DNA of 64,000 nucleotides from Fibrella arboris (GTDB lineage Bacteria > Bacteroidota > Bacteroidia > Cytophagales > Spirosomataceae). The stretch is from the NCBI RefSeq assembly GCF_041321095.1, contig NZ_JBGGWE010000002.1:496001-560000 (forward strand), written 5' to 3'. Positions 25,946-36,056 of this stretch are shown piece after piece. Under the pieces are notes generated by a model, which did no database searches, was not told where the DNA came from, and saw nothing but the letters and a program-made list of their open reading frames with translations. The stretch's first letter is position 1. Each line of letters begins with the position of its first letter. The translations under genes and the position numbers were made by a program.

Positions 25946-26797
25946 TTATCGAAGGGTAGAAATAGGTGCAAAATCCATGTCGGCAAAGTCGAGGTTTTCG
26001 CCCGCCATGCCCCAGATGAACGAATAGGAAGCGGTGCCAGCGCCCGAGTGAATCGACCAGGGTGGCGACAGAATGGCCTGGTGATTAGCGACTACGATGT
26101 GCCGGGTCTGGTCGGGTGGGCCCATCAGGTGGAAAACACGGTGGTCGGCAGGTACGTCGAAGTACAGGTACGTTTCCATGCGGCGGTCGTGCACGTGGGC
26201 GGGCATGGTGTTCCAGATACTCCCCGATTCCAGCACCGTCAGCCCCATCACCAGCTGGCAGCTCGCCAGTCCGGCCGCGTGGATGTACTTGTAGATGGTG
26301 CGTTCATTGGCCGTTTCGCGGGCGCCCAGACGGGTTGGATTGGCCTCTTCTTTAGCCAGTTTGGCGGTTGGATGCACCGCATGGGCAGGGGCCGACATCA
26401 GGAAGAAACGGGCAGGGTCGGCGGCGGTGGCACTTTGAAACGATACGTCCCGACACCCCTTCCCCACATAGAGGCCATCCAGTTTATTGAGCGAATAAAC
26501 CGTCCCATCGACTGTAACCGACCCAGATCCGCCCACATTGATAATCCCCAGTTCACGCCGTTCCAGAAAGTAGGTCGACTTCAGATTGTCATAGGTTGGC
26601 AGCGCAACCGATTCGGTCGTGGGCAGGGCACCACCCACAATCACCCGGTCGTAATGCGTATATACGGCCTGAATGGTATTGGCCTCAAACAGCGATTCGA
26701 TCAGAAAATCAGCACGCAGGCTCTCAGTGGTCGAGTGTTTTAGTTCGTTCAGGCCGATGGCATGACGAATAGGTAGCGAAGCGATGGGTAAGCTCAT
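25946..26797 (-). CDS. kduI: 5-dehydro-4-deoxy-D-glucuronate isomerase (KduI)
   Basis: A 283-residue cupin-type isomerase that converts 5-keto-4-deoxyuronate (DKI) to 2,5-diketo-3-deoxygluconate in the cytoplasm. Zinc ligands expected of the family are seen in MPAHVHDRRMETYLYF (two His and Glu) and a further His in PWSIHSGAGT. Length is near the 278 of E. coli KduI. It is the first gene of the minus-strand cluster, facing a LacI gene across 329 bp that contain a tandem operator. Confidence 0.95.
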   Translation of the reverse strand: MSLPIASLPIRHAIGLNELKHSTTESLRADFLIESLFEANTIQAVYTHYDRVIVGGALPTTESVALPTYDNLKSTYFLERRELGIINVGGSGSVTVDGTVYSLNKLDGLYVGKGCRDVSFQSATAADPARFFLMSAPAHAVHPTAKLAKEEANPTRLGARETANERTIYKYIHAAGLASCQLVMGLTVLESGSIWNTMPAHVHDRRMETYLYFDVPADHRVFHLMGPPDQTRHIVVANHQAILSPPWSIHSGAGTASYSFIWGMAGENLDFADMDFAPISTLR

Positions 26798-26969
26798 TGT
26801 TTGGTTGCGCTGTTTCCAGGAAAAGTTAAATTATCGAGATCATCTACTACTGACTTCGCCATGGCTGTTTTCAACGCCCAGGGCCAGTGAAACGTAGATG
26901 TATCGATGAATGTCTATGCAGGAAATGAGCATACCAAGCTATTTACTGACCGGATTGAAAATATCTTCG

Positions 26970-26995
26970 TGCAAACGTTTGCGGAAACGTTTGCA
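26970..26995. promoter_or_regulatory. Tandem LacI-type operator
   Basis: GCAAACGTTTGC (26971-26982) is a perfect 12-bp palindrome with the central CG of LacI/GalR sites. It is directly followed by the near copy GGAAACGTTTGC (26983-26994), 12 bp centre to centre. It lies between kduI (minus) and the LacI gene (plus), so it can serve both. The rest of 26798-27126 shows no gene. Confidence 0.8.
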
Positions 26996-27126
26996 TTCAA
27001 CACGATTCTAACGAAAATTACTGGCGGGCCCGGCACTGTTTGGCTTCCAGCTCCCACCGCCTGCCTGGCAAATGGTGAAACTATCAGCGTGCCAAACCAG
27101 AAATAATCCTAGTTAACGTTTCCCAC

Positions 27127-28155
27127 ATGAGAAGCACGCCGGTTACGATCAAAGACATTGCTAAAGCCCTGAATATCTCGATTTCAACGGTCTCCAGGGC
27201 GTTGCGGGGTATGCCGGAGATCCATGCCGACACCCGCGCCGCCGTAATGCGGCTGGCCGAAGAACTGGATTATCAGCCCAATCAACTGGCGAAAAATCTA
27301 CTTAAGAGCCGCACCCGTACCATTGGCGTCATTGTGCCGAACCTGAGCTACTACTACTTTTCGGCGATGCTCAACAGCATTGAAGAAGCCGCCATGCAGG
27401 CGGGTTACAGCGTGCTTGTCTGCCAGTCGAACGAATCGTACCTGCGCGAAGCCACCCACGTTCAGAATCTGCTCCGCAGTCAGGTAGAAGGCTTCATTAT
27501 TTCTCTCTCGCGCGACACCGATAACTGCGAACACGTAGACCGGCTCGTCCGGAAAGGCATTCCCGTTGTCTTGTTCGACCGGTACGCCGATTCCATTGCG
27601 GCGGATAAAGTCATCGTCAACAACCAGGAAGCCGCCTACAATGCCACCATGCATTTAATCGAAAACGGCTGCCAGCGCATTGCCGTGTTGGCGGGCCCGC
27701 CGCAGCTACTGATCAGCAACGAGCGACTGGCTGGTTACCGGGCCGCCCTGGCCGATGCCGGGTTAGCCGAGGATAAATCGTATATCCTCCACTGCGACTT
27801 CACACCTGAACGTACCCGGCAGCAAGCGCTGGCCCTGATGAAAGTACCCAAACCACCCGACGGCCTGCTGACCATCAGCGACCGGATTGCCTTAGTGGCG
27901 CTATTCGCCTTAAAAGAAAGAGGACTTCGAATACCCGATGATCTGGCCGTGGTGAGCTTCAACAACGAACCCCTGTGCGATTTTCTCACGCCATCGCTAA
28001 GCAGCGTCAGCCAGCCAATTCAGGAGATGGGCATGGAGACCGTCCGCCTGTTGCTTAAGCAGATTGAAGCGGATGACACGGAGACCTACCTACCTGAAAC
28101 GAAGATGATGCGCACCGAATTGATCATCCGTGACTCATCGCGGAAAGGGACGTGA
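27127..28155 (+). CDS. LacI-family transcriptional regulator of the kdu cluster
   Basis: A 342-residue LacI/GalR regulator. The N-terminal HTH is TIKDIAKALNISISTVSRAL (8-27) with the hinge QLAKNLLKSRTRTIGVIVPN (about 55-75), followed by a periplasmic-binding-like effector domain. Its operator is probably the tandem palindrome at 26970-26995. By position it most likely controls kduI-GH88-lyase-kduD and itself, with a KDG-pathway intermediate or uronate as inducer; the inducer is inference. Confidence 0.92.
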   Translation: MRSTPVTIKDIAKALNISISTVSRALRGMPEIHADTRAAVMRLAEELDYQPNQLAKNLLKSRTRTIGVIVPNLSYYYFSAMLNSIEEAAMQAGYSVLVCQSNESYLREATHVQNLLRSQVEGFIISLSRDTDNCEHVDRLVRKGIPVVLFDRYADSIAADKVIVNNQEAAYNATMHLIENGCQRIAVLAGPPQLLISNERLAGYRAALADAGLAEDKSYILHCDFTPERTRQQALALMKVPKPPDGLLTISDRIALVALFALKERGLRIPDDLAVVSFNNEPLCDFLTPSLSSVSQPIQEMGMETVRLLLKQIEADDTETYLPETKMMRTELIIRDSSRKGT

Positions 28156-28240
28156 ACTTGTGAAGCGATGTAGCCTTTACCTGACTGACACGCGAGATAC
28201 CCCAACACGCCTACAGCATTCAAAAAAAACCACCACCGCA

Positions 28241-28861
28241 TCATCCTGCTTTCTCCAGCTCAATACCGAAATCGGTTAACCGGGACCGTAGGTCATCGGG
28301 GCTGGTGAAGTGGATGCTTTGGATGCCGATTGCTTCGGCGGCCAGGATATTCCGGTAGTTATCGTCGATGAACAGGGCCGTTGACCGGTCGATGTCGAAG
28401 CGATCGAGGAGGGTGTTGTAAAAAGAGGCGAACGGCTTCCGGTCTTTTTCAGCGCCCGACACGAGGATGCCGTCGAACCACGATAGAAAATCGAATTGCG
28501 CCAGGGCAATCGGAAACGTTTCGGCCGACCAGTTGGTGAGGGCGTAGAACCTGTATTGACCAGTGGCCTTCAGCGCCGAAAAGATATCGACGGTTCCCTG
28601 AATGGGCCCGCCAAGCATCTCTGTCCAACGGCCGTAATAGGCCCGGATGGCTGTTTCATGTTCTGGAAATTGAGTTATCAGCAGACCGGTTGCCTCCTGC
28701 AGGGAGCGGCCACCGTCCTGCTCTTCGTTCCAGTCGGAGGTACAGACCGTGTTAAGAAAAGCGTTGCGCTCGGTTTCGTCGGCAAAAATGGTCTTATACA
28801 GGTAGTGCGGATTCCAGTCGATGAGCACCGCGCCCAAATCGAAAATAATGGTCTTGATCAT
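28241..28861 (-). CDS. HAD-superfamily hydrolase, subfamily IA
   Basis: A 206-residue HAD-like phosphatase. Motif I is FDLGAVLIDWNP (D8 and, in the usual +2 place, G instead of D), motif II is ALTNWS, the Lys is in GAEKDRKP and motif III/IV is ALFIDDNYRN. The first Asp is followed by LGAV, as in the YihX-like group, where the second Asp is also missing. The start at 28861 (MIKTIIFD) is preferred. The substrate is probably a sugar phosphate; unknown. Confidence 0.88.
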   Translation of the reverse strand: MIKTIIFDLGAVLIDWNPHYLYKTIFADETERNAFLNTVCTSDWNEEQDGGRSLQEATGLLITQFPEHETAIRAYYGRWTEMLGGPIQGTVDIFSALKATGQYRFYALTNWSAETFPIALAQFDFLSWFDGILVSGAEKDRKPFASFYNTLLDRFDIDRSTALFIDDNYRNILAAEAIGIQSIHFTSPDDLRSRLTDFGIELEKAG

Positions 28862-28882
28862 GGAAAGGCAAACAGGTTGCAA

Positions 28883-30140
28883 AGCTGTTGAAGGGTACGG
28901 TCTGCGTAGGCTTCGTGGCCATTTGCCATCCCGTAACGGCGGACCGCCGCTTTGTTGGGATGCCAGGAGCTGAGTTAACTCAACAGTTGAGCCAGCTTCA
29001 ACCTACGTTAAATGGCTGCAAACTATCACCCGATTACCAATTTACCCCAATTACCTATTCACCAGTCCGCCCCAATCAACGAAACAGCGATTGGCTTACA
29101 CTACAACCTACGGAACAGCCCCACCTGTCAGACCAGCAACCGGAACTGGAGTCATCAGATGACGATCAATAGATCGATCGGTTCAACTTCAAAAAATTAT
29201 AGTAGCCAAACCAACGGGTCGTGTCCCTCGCAATGCCTTCGATAAAAGGTCCATTATCGGGTTTCCATCACTACGGTTTCTCAGCCAGGGAAGTGATCAG
29301 GCCGCAAAACAGCATCGGAACGGCCACGTTCGGGAGTACAGCCTTGTCAACTCACAGCAGCGTATGGCTACTTTTCTGTCAGACGGCTCCAGTTACACGG
29401 CCAATCGGAACAGCTGCCTGACGCTGAACTGGCGAGTCGGCAAACTGAGTACAGCCCCTATCCGGGAATAGAAAAAGATCGCCAACGCCGATAAAAAATC
29501 GGTGTAAGCCACGTACCTGAGTTTGTCCGTTCCATCGCTGGCGGCCAATAAATTGCTTCGACGATCTGCTTCGGGCCGAGTGGTTCCGGTTCGTTTATCG
29601 AACGCGCCAAATCACACCATTTTCAGGCTTTTGTTTTTACAAACCGTCTGCTTCAGCGAATGGGGTTGCCCAATCGGTACGTACCCACAGATACGGTCAC
29701 CGTTACCCAGACATTGGCCAGACTATGTTGAACGCTTAACCAGATTGACAAGCCTTCCATCCCAAACTTGGTGGTGTGGTAAGGGGCAGTTGACCGCTAA
29801 TCCTACCAATTTTCTACTTGATCCGTAGGTTGTTCTCCGAAGCTGTCTCCGGCGGCCCACTAACCCATAATCCCGGATCGAAAGGATAGCAAACAGGCGA
29901 TAAGCATGGATAAATACTCATACCTGACCTATAGTAAGCAAGTATTTTATCGTATAGGCAATTTACGAAAACGGTGTAGTAGCCCATTCAGCCGGAATTA
30001 ATTGATCGCTGCTAGGGATTACCCTAAATCTAAACAAGTAGATTCCGGTAAAAGGTAAACTTTTGCCACGAATAGTGAAGTATTCTCAATCGCAAGTTCA
30101 TTTAGTTAAACTCTATGTTTAAATAATACCCTTCCAATCT
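28883..30140. other. Gene-poor, apparently decayed region upstream of susC
   Basis: About 1.26 kb without a convincing intact gene. Short frames occur but none has a signal peptide, a family match or neighbour-like codon use. A FecR-like fragment lies at 29163-29471. The palindrome GGTACGTACC occurs near 29680. The last 200 bp are A+T rich and probably hold the susC promoter and leader, though no clean -7 box is seen. Confidence 0.5.
29163..29471 (+). pseudogene. Possible remnant of a FecR-like anti-sigma factor
   Basis: One frame stays open from 29163 to a stop at 29469 but has no suitable start. Its end reads QQRMATFLSDGSSYTANRNS, close to the FecR periplasmic motif (GxR..V.LPDGS.V.LN..S.L). 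FecR genes often stand beside susC-like genes in Bacteroidota. The stop and missing start suggest decay. The match is short and judged by eye. Confidence 0.3.
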
Positions 30141-33100
30141 ATGATCTCTTACTACCTCAGTGCGCCGCAGTATCGGCGGAAAGTTGCATTAGCCTTTTTA
30201 TGGCTATGCTGTCTGTGTACGGCTTCGGCCTTTGCGCAGGAACGCAGTGTTACTGGCCGCGTCAGCGACGAGCAAATTGGGTTACCCGGCGTGACCGTGA
30301 CTGTTAAAGGAAGCACGCGCGGCACCACTACTGATGCAGAAGGCAACTACCGCATCAGTGTACCAAACGACAGAGCCGTACTGGTATTTTCATCAGTAGG
30401 CTTCACCTCACAGGAGCAGACTGTTGGCAGCCGTAGCGCCATCAACGTGACGCTGGCCAACGACGAGCGGGCGCTGAATGAAGTGGTGGTTGTGGGGTAT
30501 GGTAGCCTGCGAAAAAGCCAGACAACGGGCGCTATCTCATCGGTTACACCCAAGCAAATCACCGAGCAGCCAATTACCAACATTGGCCAGGCCATGCAGG
30601 GCCGGGTAGCGGGTGTCGACGTAGCGCAGTCGGGTAGTCGGCCAGGTTCTGTGCCAACGATCCGGATTCGTGGTCGTCGTTCGTTCAATGCGGGTAATGA
30701 CCCCCTGTATGTAGTAGATGGAATTCCACTGTCGGCCGGTTACGAGGATATCAACCCGAATGATGTTGGCTCAATGGAAATCCTGAAAGATGCTACTGCC
30801 ACAGCCATTTACGGGGCTCGGGGTGCCAACGGCGTTGTACTGGTTACGACCAAACGGGGTCTTGCCAATAACAAGACGACGATCAGCTACGATAACTACG
30901 CGGGTGTTACCGACGCGCTTGATAAGGTTCACCTGTTCAGCGGTGCTGAGTTTGCCGAATACGTTCGGGAAGCCTACCGGACCACGGGTAACTACAAGGA
31001 TGCAAACGGCAATCCGGTTCCAACGGGCGTTGCAGATGCGTATGCTGACTCGAAAGTTGCCGTACTGGGCGGCGACCCGAACGTAGCCGCAGGTCTTGCT
31101 GCCAACCGGAACACAGACTGGCAGTCGTTGCTGCTGAAGCAGGGTTTTCAGCAGAACCACTCGCTGGGTATTCAAGGGGGGAACGACAAAACGCAGTTCT
31201 ACATTTCGGCCGGTTACTTTAAAGACCAGGGTATTATGCCAGGTCTTGATTTTACCCGTTATTCGCTGCGTGCCAATGTCGATCATCAGATCAATAAAGT
31301 GCTCCGCGTTGGTCTGTCGACCTACATGATGTACAGCCTGCGCAATGGGGAGACGCTCAACCCATACAACTTTACCCTGCAGCAAAATCCACTGGGCCGC
31401 CCCTACGACGACAACGGGAATCTGATTTTTTCGCCCACAAACGATGCGTTATTGACTAACCCACTGGCCGAAGTTGTGCCGGGTGCGCAGATTGAAGAGC
31501 GGAAGAAATACCGGATCTTTAACAGCATTTATGCGGAAGTAAACATCCTTGACGGTCTGAAATACCGGGTCAATTTCGGACCTGATTTCACCATCAACCG
31601 ATTTGGCCGGTTCATTGGCGCTCAAACCAACGCCCGTAAGGGGGGAGACCCACAGGCAGCTACGGCTAGCGCATTCGGCTTCAATTACACGCTGGAGAAC
31701 GTAGTTACGTATAACAAAAAATTTGGCGATCATAACGTTGGTGTCACCGGACTGTGGTCTGTTCAGCGTGACAACTTTGAGCAGAATAACATTTCAGTAC
31801 AGGGTGTTCCGGCTGAATCGCAGCAGTTTTACAACGAAGGCAACGCCAGCTCTGTACTGGGTGTAGGTAGCGGTCTGACCCAGTGGACGATTAACTCGTA
31901 TATGGGCCGGATCAACTATGACTACAAAGACAAATATCTGTTAACGGCCACGATTCGCCGGGATGGATCGAGCCGGTTTGGTGTCAATACCAAATATGGT
32001 AACTTCCCTGGTATTGCATTGGGCTGGAATATTAGCAACGAAGAGTTCATGAAAGGATCAACCTGGGTCGATCTGTTGAAACTGCGGGCGAGCCGGGGGT
32101 CGGTAGGTAACCAGGGCGTAGCGCCATACCAGACGCAGGGATTACTCGACCGTACGGTATACGCCTGGGGTAACAACCCGGCTTATGGCTATCGCCCCAA
32201 CACAATTGGTAACCCTGATCTGAAATGGGAAACGTCGACTACCACAAACATCGGTCTGGATTTCAGCCTCTGGCGTGGCCGGGTGACGGGTGCCATCGAA
32301 GCGTACCTGACCAACACAACTGATCTGCTGCTGTCTGACCTGCTGCCAACGTCTGTTGGTTTCAATGCGGTAACCCGGAACATCGGTGAGACCCAGAATA
32401 AAGGGATCGAGGTTAGCGTATCGACGGTGAACATGAACAAAGGTGGCTTTAAATGGACGTCTGACTTCGTTTTCTCGAAGAATACAGAAGCCATTATCTC
32501 GCTCTTCAATGGACCGATCGATGACGTAGGGAACAAGCGCTTTATTGGGAAGCCCCTGACCGCCATGTATGATTACAAGAAAGCAGGCATCTGGCAAACC
32601 AGTGAAGCTGACGCAGCTAAATCATACCAGAGTACAGTTGGCCAGATTAAAGTGCAGGACACGAATAATGATGGCAAAATCACGGCCGACGACCGGGTGT
32701 ACTTAGGTTCTGACATCCCAACCTGGAGCGGTGGTGTTACAAACCGGTTCGCGTATAAAGGCTTTGACCTGAACTTCTTCATCTATGCCCGGATCGGTCA
32801 GACTATCCTAAGTGGTTTCCACCGGGATAATAATCAGCTCGCCGGCCGCTATCAGCAGATCAAGGTTGATTACTGGACGCCAAACAACCCAACCAATGAA
32901 TTCCCACGGCCTAACTCAAGCCAGGAATTCCCGGTCTACAACGCGGCAATCATCTACTTCGACGGCTCGTTTGTGAAAGTGCGGAACATCAACTTTGGGT
33001 ACACCTTCCCGACCAGCATTACGTCTAAACTCCACGTTCAATCGCTTCGGTTGTTCACCAGCATTCAGCAGCCGTTCATCTTCTCGTCGTACCGGTCGAA

Positions 33101-33200
33101 GTACAACGGTGTTGACCCCGAAACCAGCGATGGAACGGTGAGTAACGGTGTAACGCCAGCCACCCGGGTAACGACCTTTGGTTTAAACGTCAAATTCTAA
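30141..33200 (+). CDS. SusC/RagA-family TonB-linked outer-membrane transporter
   Basis: A 1019-residue outer-membrane transporter that takes up oligosaccharides with its SusD partner, powered by TonB. A signal peptide (about 1-32, ending AFAQ) is followed by a carboxypeptidase-like regulatory domain (about 35-110, VTGRVSDEQIGLPGVTVTVK), the TonB-box region EVVVVGYGS (about 117), the plug (about 125-230, VPTIRIRGRRSFN and PLYVVDGIPLS) and the beta-barrel. It ends with an aromatic residue (VKF), as outer-membrane barrels do. SusD follows 51 bp later. By context the cargo is a uronic-acid oligosaccharide (inference). Confidence 0.95.
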   Translation: MISYYLSAPQYRRKVALAFLWLCCLCTASAFAQERSVTGRVSDEQIGLPGVTVTVKGSTRGTTTDAEGNYRISVPNDRAVLVFSSVGFTSQEQTVGSRSAINVTLANDERALNEVVVVGYGSLRKSQTTGAISSVTPKQITEQPITNIGQAMQGRVAGVDVAQSGSRPGSVPTIRIRGRRSFNAGNDPLYVVDGIPLSAGYEDINPNDVGSMEILKDATATAIYGARGANGVVLVTTKRGLANNKTTISYDNYAGVTDALDKVHLFSGAEFAEYVREAYRTTGNYKDANGNPVPTGVADAYADSKVAVLGGDPNVAAGLAANRNTDWQSLLLKQGFQQNHSLGIQGGNDKTQFYISAGYFKDQGIMPGLDFTRYSLRANVDHQINKVLRVGLSTYMMYSLRNGETLNPYNFTLQQNPLGRPYDDNGNLIFSPTNDALLTNPLAEVVPGAQIEERKKYRIFNSIYAEVNILDGLKYRVNFGPDFTINRFGRFIGAQTNARKGGDPQAATASAFGFNYTLENVVTYNKKFGDHNVGVTGLWSVQRDNFEQNNISVQGVPAESQQFYNEGNASSVLGVGSGLTQWTINSYMGRINYDYKDKYLLTATIRRDGSSRFGVNTKYGNFPGIALGWNISNEEFMKGSTWVDLLKLRASRGSVGNQGVAPYQTQGLLDRTVYAWGNNPAYGYRPNTIGNPDLKWETSTTTNIGLDFSLWRGRVTGAIEAYLTNTTDLLLSDLLPTSVGFNAVTRNIGETQNKGIEVSVSTVNMNKGGFKWTSDFVFSKNTEAIISLFNGPIDDVGNKRFIGKPLTAMYDYKKAGIWQTSEADAAKSYQSTVGQIKVQDTNNDGKITADDRVYLGSDIPTWSGGVTNRFAYKGFDLNFFIYARIGQTILSGFHRDNNQLAGRYQQIKVDYWTPNNPTNEFPRPNSSQEFPVYNAAIIYFDGSFVKVRNINFGYTFPTSITSKLHVQSLRLFTSIQQPFIFSSYRSKYNGVDPETSDGTVSNGVTPATRVTTFGLNVKF

Positions 33201-33251
33201 GCGCAACTGGTTTACCTGATGTGTCTACAGACAGTCAAAGACTTAAAAAAC

Positions 33252-34952
33252 ATGAAATCAAAATTTGCACATAAATCAATCCGTGTCCTTGCTCTTGCCA
33301 CCCTCATGCTTAGCGGTCAGGCCTGTAAGGATATTCTGGATGAAAAAGTAGTCTCAGCCATTGGCAACGATTATATCAATACTCCCAAAGGGTTTGAAGA
33401 TGCCAGCAAAGCAGCCTATTCGTCGTTACGGAACTTCTACGGATCGGAGCGCGGCCTGACCATGACCGAGTACGGTACGGACATCTACACGACGGGGGCC
33501 GACGGAAGCTACAAAGGGTTTCACTTTTATGATACCCAGATGAATAGCTTCGTTGACATTCTTCAGCAGGTCTGGGAAGAGTTGTACAAGGGCATCAATA
33601 CCTGTAATGCCGTTATCGGCCGGGCTCCTGCTGCCACCGTGACAGATGCCGTAAAAAAACTGCGTGTTGCGGAAATGAAGTTTCTCCGGGCGCATTATTA
33701 TTTCATTCTGGTTCAGCAATGGGGTGGTGTTGATCTTCGGCTAACAGAAACGCTGGGACCAACAAAAGTGACCAAGCGTGCCTCGGAGGCGGATATATAC
33801 AAAACCATCATCGCTGATCTGGAAGCCGCCATACCGGACCTGGAGTCGAAGATCAGATCGTCTGATTATGGCCGGGCTACGAAAGGCGCTGCCGAGCATT
33901 TGCTGGCTCGTGTCTATTTAACCAAGGCAACATCGTCGGCTAAAGCGACTGATGATTACGCTAAGGCAGCCACGTACGCCCAGAGCGTCATTGCCAACTA
34001 CGGCTTTAAACTGTTGCCCGATTTTGCCAGTGTGTTTGCGCAGGGTGCTGGTGAGATCAATGATGAGGTGATCTTTGCGGTTCAGTATACCTCAGACCCG
34101 TTGACCAACATCAATTCGGCCAATACCAACAACGGTGATGGTAACAAGCTCCACTTGTATTTTGGTATGCAGTATGACGTACAACCTGGCATGAAACGCG
34201 ACATCGCCAATGACCGTCCCTTCAAGCGGCTGCGCCCAACAACCTACCTGCTCGAGACTGTTTTTAAAGACCGGGTGAATGACTCACGCTACAAAAAGAC
34301 ATTCAAGGACACGTGGTTGAGTAATAACCCCGGCACAAACCTGAATACTTCGTTTGATGTAAGTAAGTCTAAAATAACCCTGAAAGCAGGCGATACGGCC
34401 ATTTACATTCCAGGTGTTGAGTGGACGCTGGCTCAGCGGGCTGCCAAGCCATACCAGGTGCTTGTGCCTAGTGCCTACTCAGCAGCCTTGTTTCCCACGC
34501 TGCAAAAATTCCTTGATCCACTTCGTCCCGATCTGACCTACGAACAGGGTAGCCGCGATTACCTGGCGTTCCGGTTGGCAGAGACGTACCTGATTCTGGC
34601 CGAAGCTCAGTTTAAGCAGGGCAAAACAGCTGAAGCGGTAGCTGCTATCAACGCAGTTCGTCGCCGGGCCGCCAATGCAGGCAAAGAATCGGCGATGGAA
34701 ATCACCGCCGCGCAACTGGATATGGAAATGATTATGCAGGAACGCGCCCGCGAAATGGCTGGCGAACAAACGCGCTGGATGGATTTGAAGCGTTGGGGCA
34801 CGCTGGTTGAGCGGGTTAAATTATATAACCCGGATGGAGCTGCCAACGTGAAGGATATTCACAACCTGCGTCCGATTCCACAAACCCAGATCGACCGGAC
34901 CGAGAAGGCCGCTGATGGATCTTCCGGTTTTGCGCAAAACCCCGGATTCTAG
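33252..34952 (+). CDS. SusD/RagB-family glycan-binding lipoprotein
   Basis: A 566-residue SusD-like lipoprotein at the cell surface that holds oligosaccharides over the SusC pore. The lipobox is SGQAC (Cys about 24). ATG 33252 (MKSKFAHKS) starts the signal peptide; the open frame 33 bp upstream lacks one. Tetratricopeptide-like helices carry FLRAHYYFILVQQWGGVDLR (about 140) and the C-terminal family block has YLAFRLAETYLILAEAQFKQ and RAREMAGEQTRWMDLKRWG. It pairs with the susC gene just upstream. Confidence 0.95.
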   Translation: MKSKFAHKSIRVLALATLMLSGQACKDILDEKVVSAIGNDYINTPKGFEDASKAAYSSLRNFYGSERGLTMTEYGTDIYTTGADGSYKGFHFYDTQMNSFVDILQQVWEELYKGINTCNAVIGRAPAATVTDAVKKLRVAEMKFLRAHYYFILVQQWGGVDLRLTETLGPTKVTKRASEADIYKTIIADLEAAIPDLESKIRSSDYGRATKGAAEHLLARVYLTKATSSAKATDDYAKAATYAQSVIANYGFKLLPDFASVFAQGAGEINDEVIFAVQYTSDPLTNINSANTNNGDGNKLHLYFGMQYDVQPGMKRDIANDRPFKRLRPTTYLLETVFKDRVNDSRYKKTFKDTWLSNNPGTNLNTSFDVSKSKITLKAGDTAIYIPGVEWTLAQRAAKPYQVLVPSAYSAALFPTLQKFLDPLRPDLTYEQGSRDYLAFRLAETYLILAEAQFKQGKTAEAVAAINAVRRRAANAGKESAMEITAAQLDMEMIMQERAREMAGEQTRWMDLKRWGTLVERVKLYNPDGAANVKDIHNLRPIPQTQIDRTEKAADGSSGFAQNPGF

Positions 34953-35045
34953 GCAGTACCCTTTCGCAGGCTTGCCGGAGGTGGTCAGACAGTGTCGAAT
35001 GTGACACAGACTGACCACCTCCACTGGTATCAGACCAATTCAGTT

Positions 35046-36044
35046 ATGAAGAAGATCGTCACACTGAAAGAATTGTCGCTGGAATTAGGCGTGTCGGTAT
35101 CAACGGTGTCCAAGGCGCTGAACAATGACCCGACCATTGGGCACTATACCCGCGAACGGGTTGAGCACCTTGCCCGGACCCGCCACTACATTCCCAATCA
35201 GGTAGCCCGCAATTTTCAACGGCGACGAAGCCTGACCATCGGACTGATTGTACCCAATGTGCTCGATCAGTTTTTTGTTCAGGCTATCAATGGGGTAGAT
35301 GAAGTTGCGGGCGATAAACAATATAGCGTATTGGTTAGCCAGACCCTCGACGATGAAGACCGCGCCAACGCCATTTTGGAGCTGATGCGCCTCGACGGTG
35401 TTGACGGCCTGATCGCCACCATTACACCCAATACAACGAATCTTACCCCCTACCGCCGATTGGAAGCCGCAGGCATTCCGGTTGTCTACATTGCCCGAAG
35501 CCCTAATGATCCAGCCTGCGCTCAGGTAACGGTATTGAACATGGAATCGGCCAGGAAGGCAACCGATTTTCTGCTCGATCGGGGACATCAGCGACTGGCC
35601 TGTCTGAATGGTCCACCCAACATCAACGCCAGTCAACAGCGACGGGCCGGCTTTGAACAAGCCTTGCAGGAACGGCACCGGTCAGCCGATGGAACAGTGT
35701 ACCAGCCAGCTGGTTTAACGGCAACGGATACGGAAGCCATCATGGCAACGGTTATGGAACGCACCGATTACCCAACCGGAATTCTGGCTTTCAAAACCTA
35801 TACGGTACTCGATGCCATTGCTTACCTGAAGCGGGTGTATCCAGAGCGGCTACGTCAGGTAGAGTTTGTTGGCTTTGGTAATTTACCATTGCTCAAGCAT
35901 CTGGCCCATAAACCAGCGGCATCCATTGAAGAGAATCCGGGGTTGATGGGTCAGGAAGCGGTGCGTCTGTTACTGCAACTGATGAGCGACAAACCGGCCG
36001 GGTCAACGCACATTGAGGTACCCGGCGAACTGGTCATCCATTGA
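35046..36044 (+). CDS. LacI-family regulator, paralogue 1 of a convergent pair
   Basis: A 332-residue LacI/GalR regulator with HTH TLKELSLELGVSVSTVSKAL (5-24) and hinge NQVARNFQRRRSLTIGLIVPN. ATG 35046 (MKKIVTLKEL) is preferred over an upstream start at 34992, which would add 18 unrelated residues. It follows susD by 93 bp. Its effector domain shares long stretches with the convergent gene at 36057 (VGFGNLPLLKHL against IGFGNLPLFKHI), so they are paralogues. Probably controls susCD or the uxu/uxa operon. Confidence 0.92.
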   Translation: MKKIVTLKELSLELGVSVSTVSKALNNDPTIGHYTRERVEHLARTRHYIPNQVARNFQRRRSLTIGLIVPNVLDQFFVQAINGVDEVAGDKQYSVLVSQTLDDEDRANAILELMRLDGVDGLIATITPNTTNLTPYRRLEAAGIPVVYIARSPNDPACAQVTVLNMESARKATDFLLDRGHQRLACLNGPPNINASQQRRAGFEQALQERHRSADGTVYQPAGLTATDTEAIMATVMERTDYPTGILAFKTYTVLDAIAYLKRVYPERLRQVEFVGFGNLPLLKHLAHKPAASIEENPGLMGQEAVRLLLQLMSDKPAGSTHIEVPGELVIH

Positions 36045-36056
36045 TAACAGCAGCGC

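Noticed and set aside
28888..29172. A 94-codon plus-strand frame in the gene-poor region
   Set aside because: Polar, low-complexity translation, no family and no promoter; treated as part of the decayed stretch.
30771..31385. A 204-codon minus-strand frame opposite susC
   Set aside because: Lies wholly within a gene with certain domains; no independent support.
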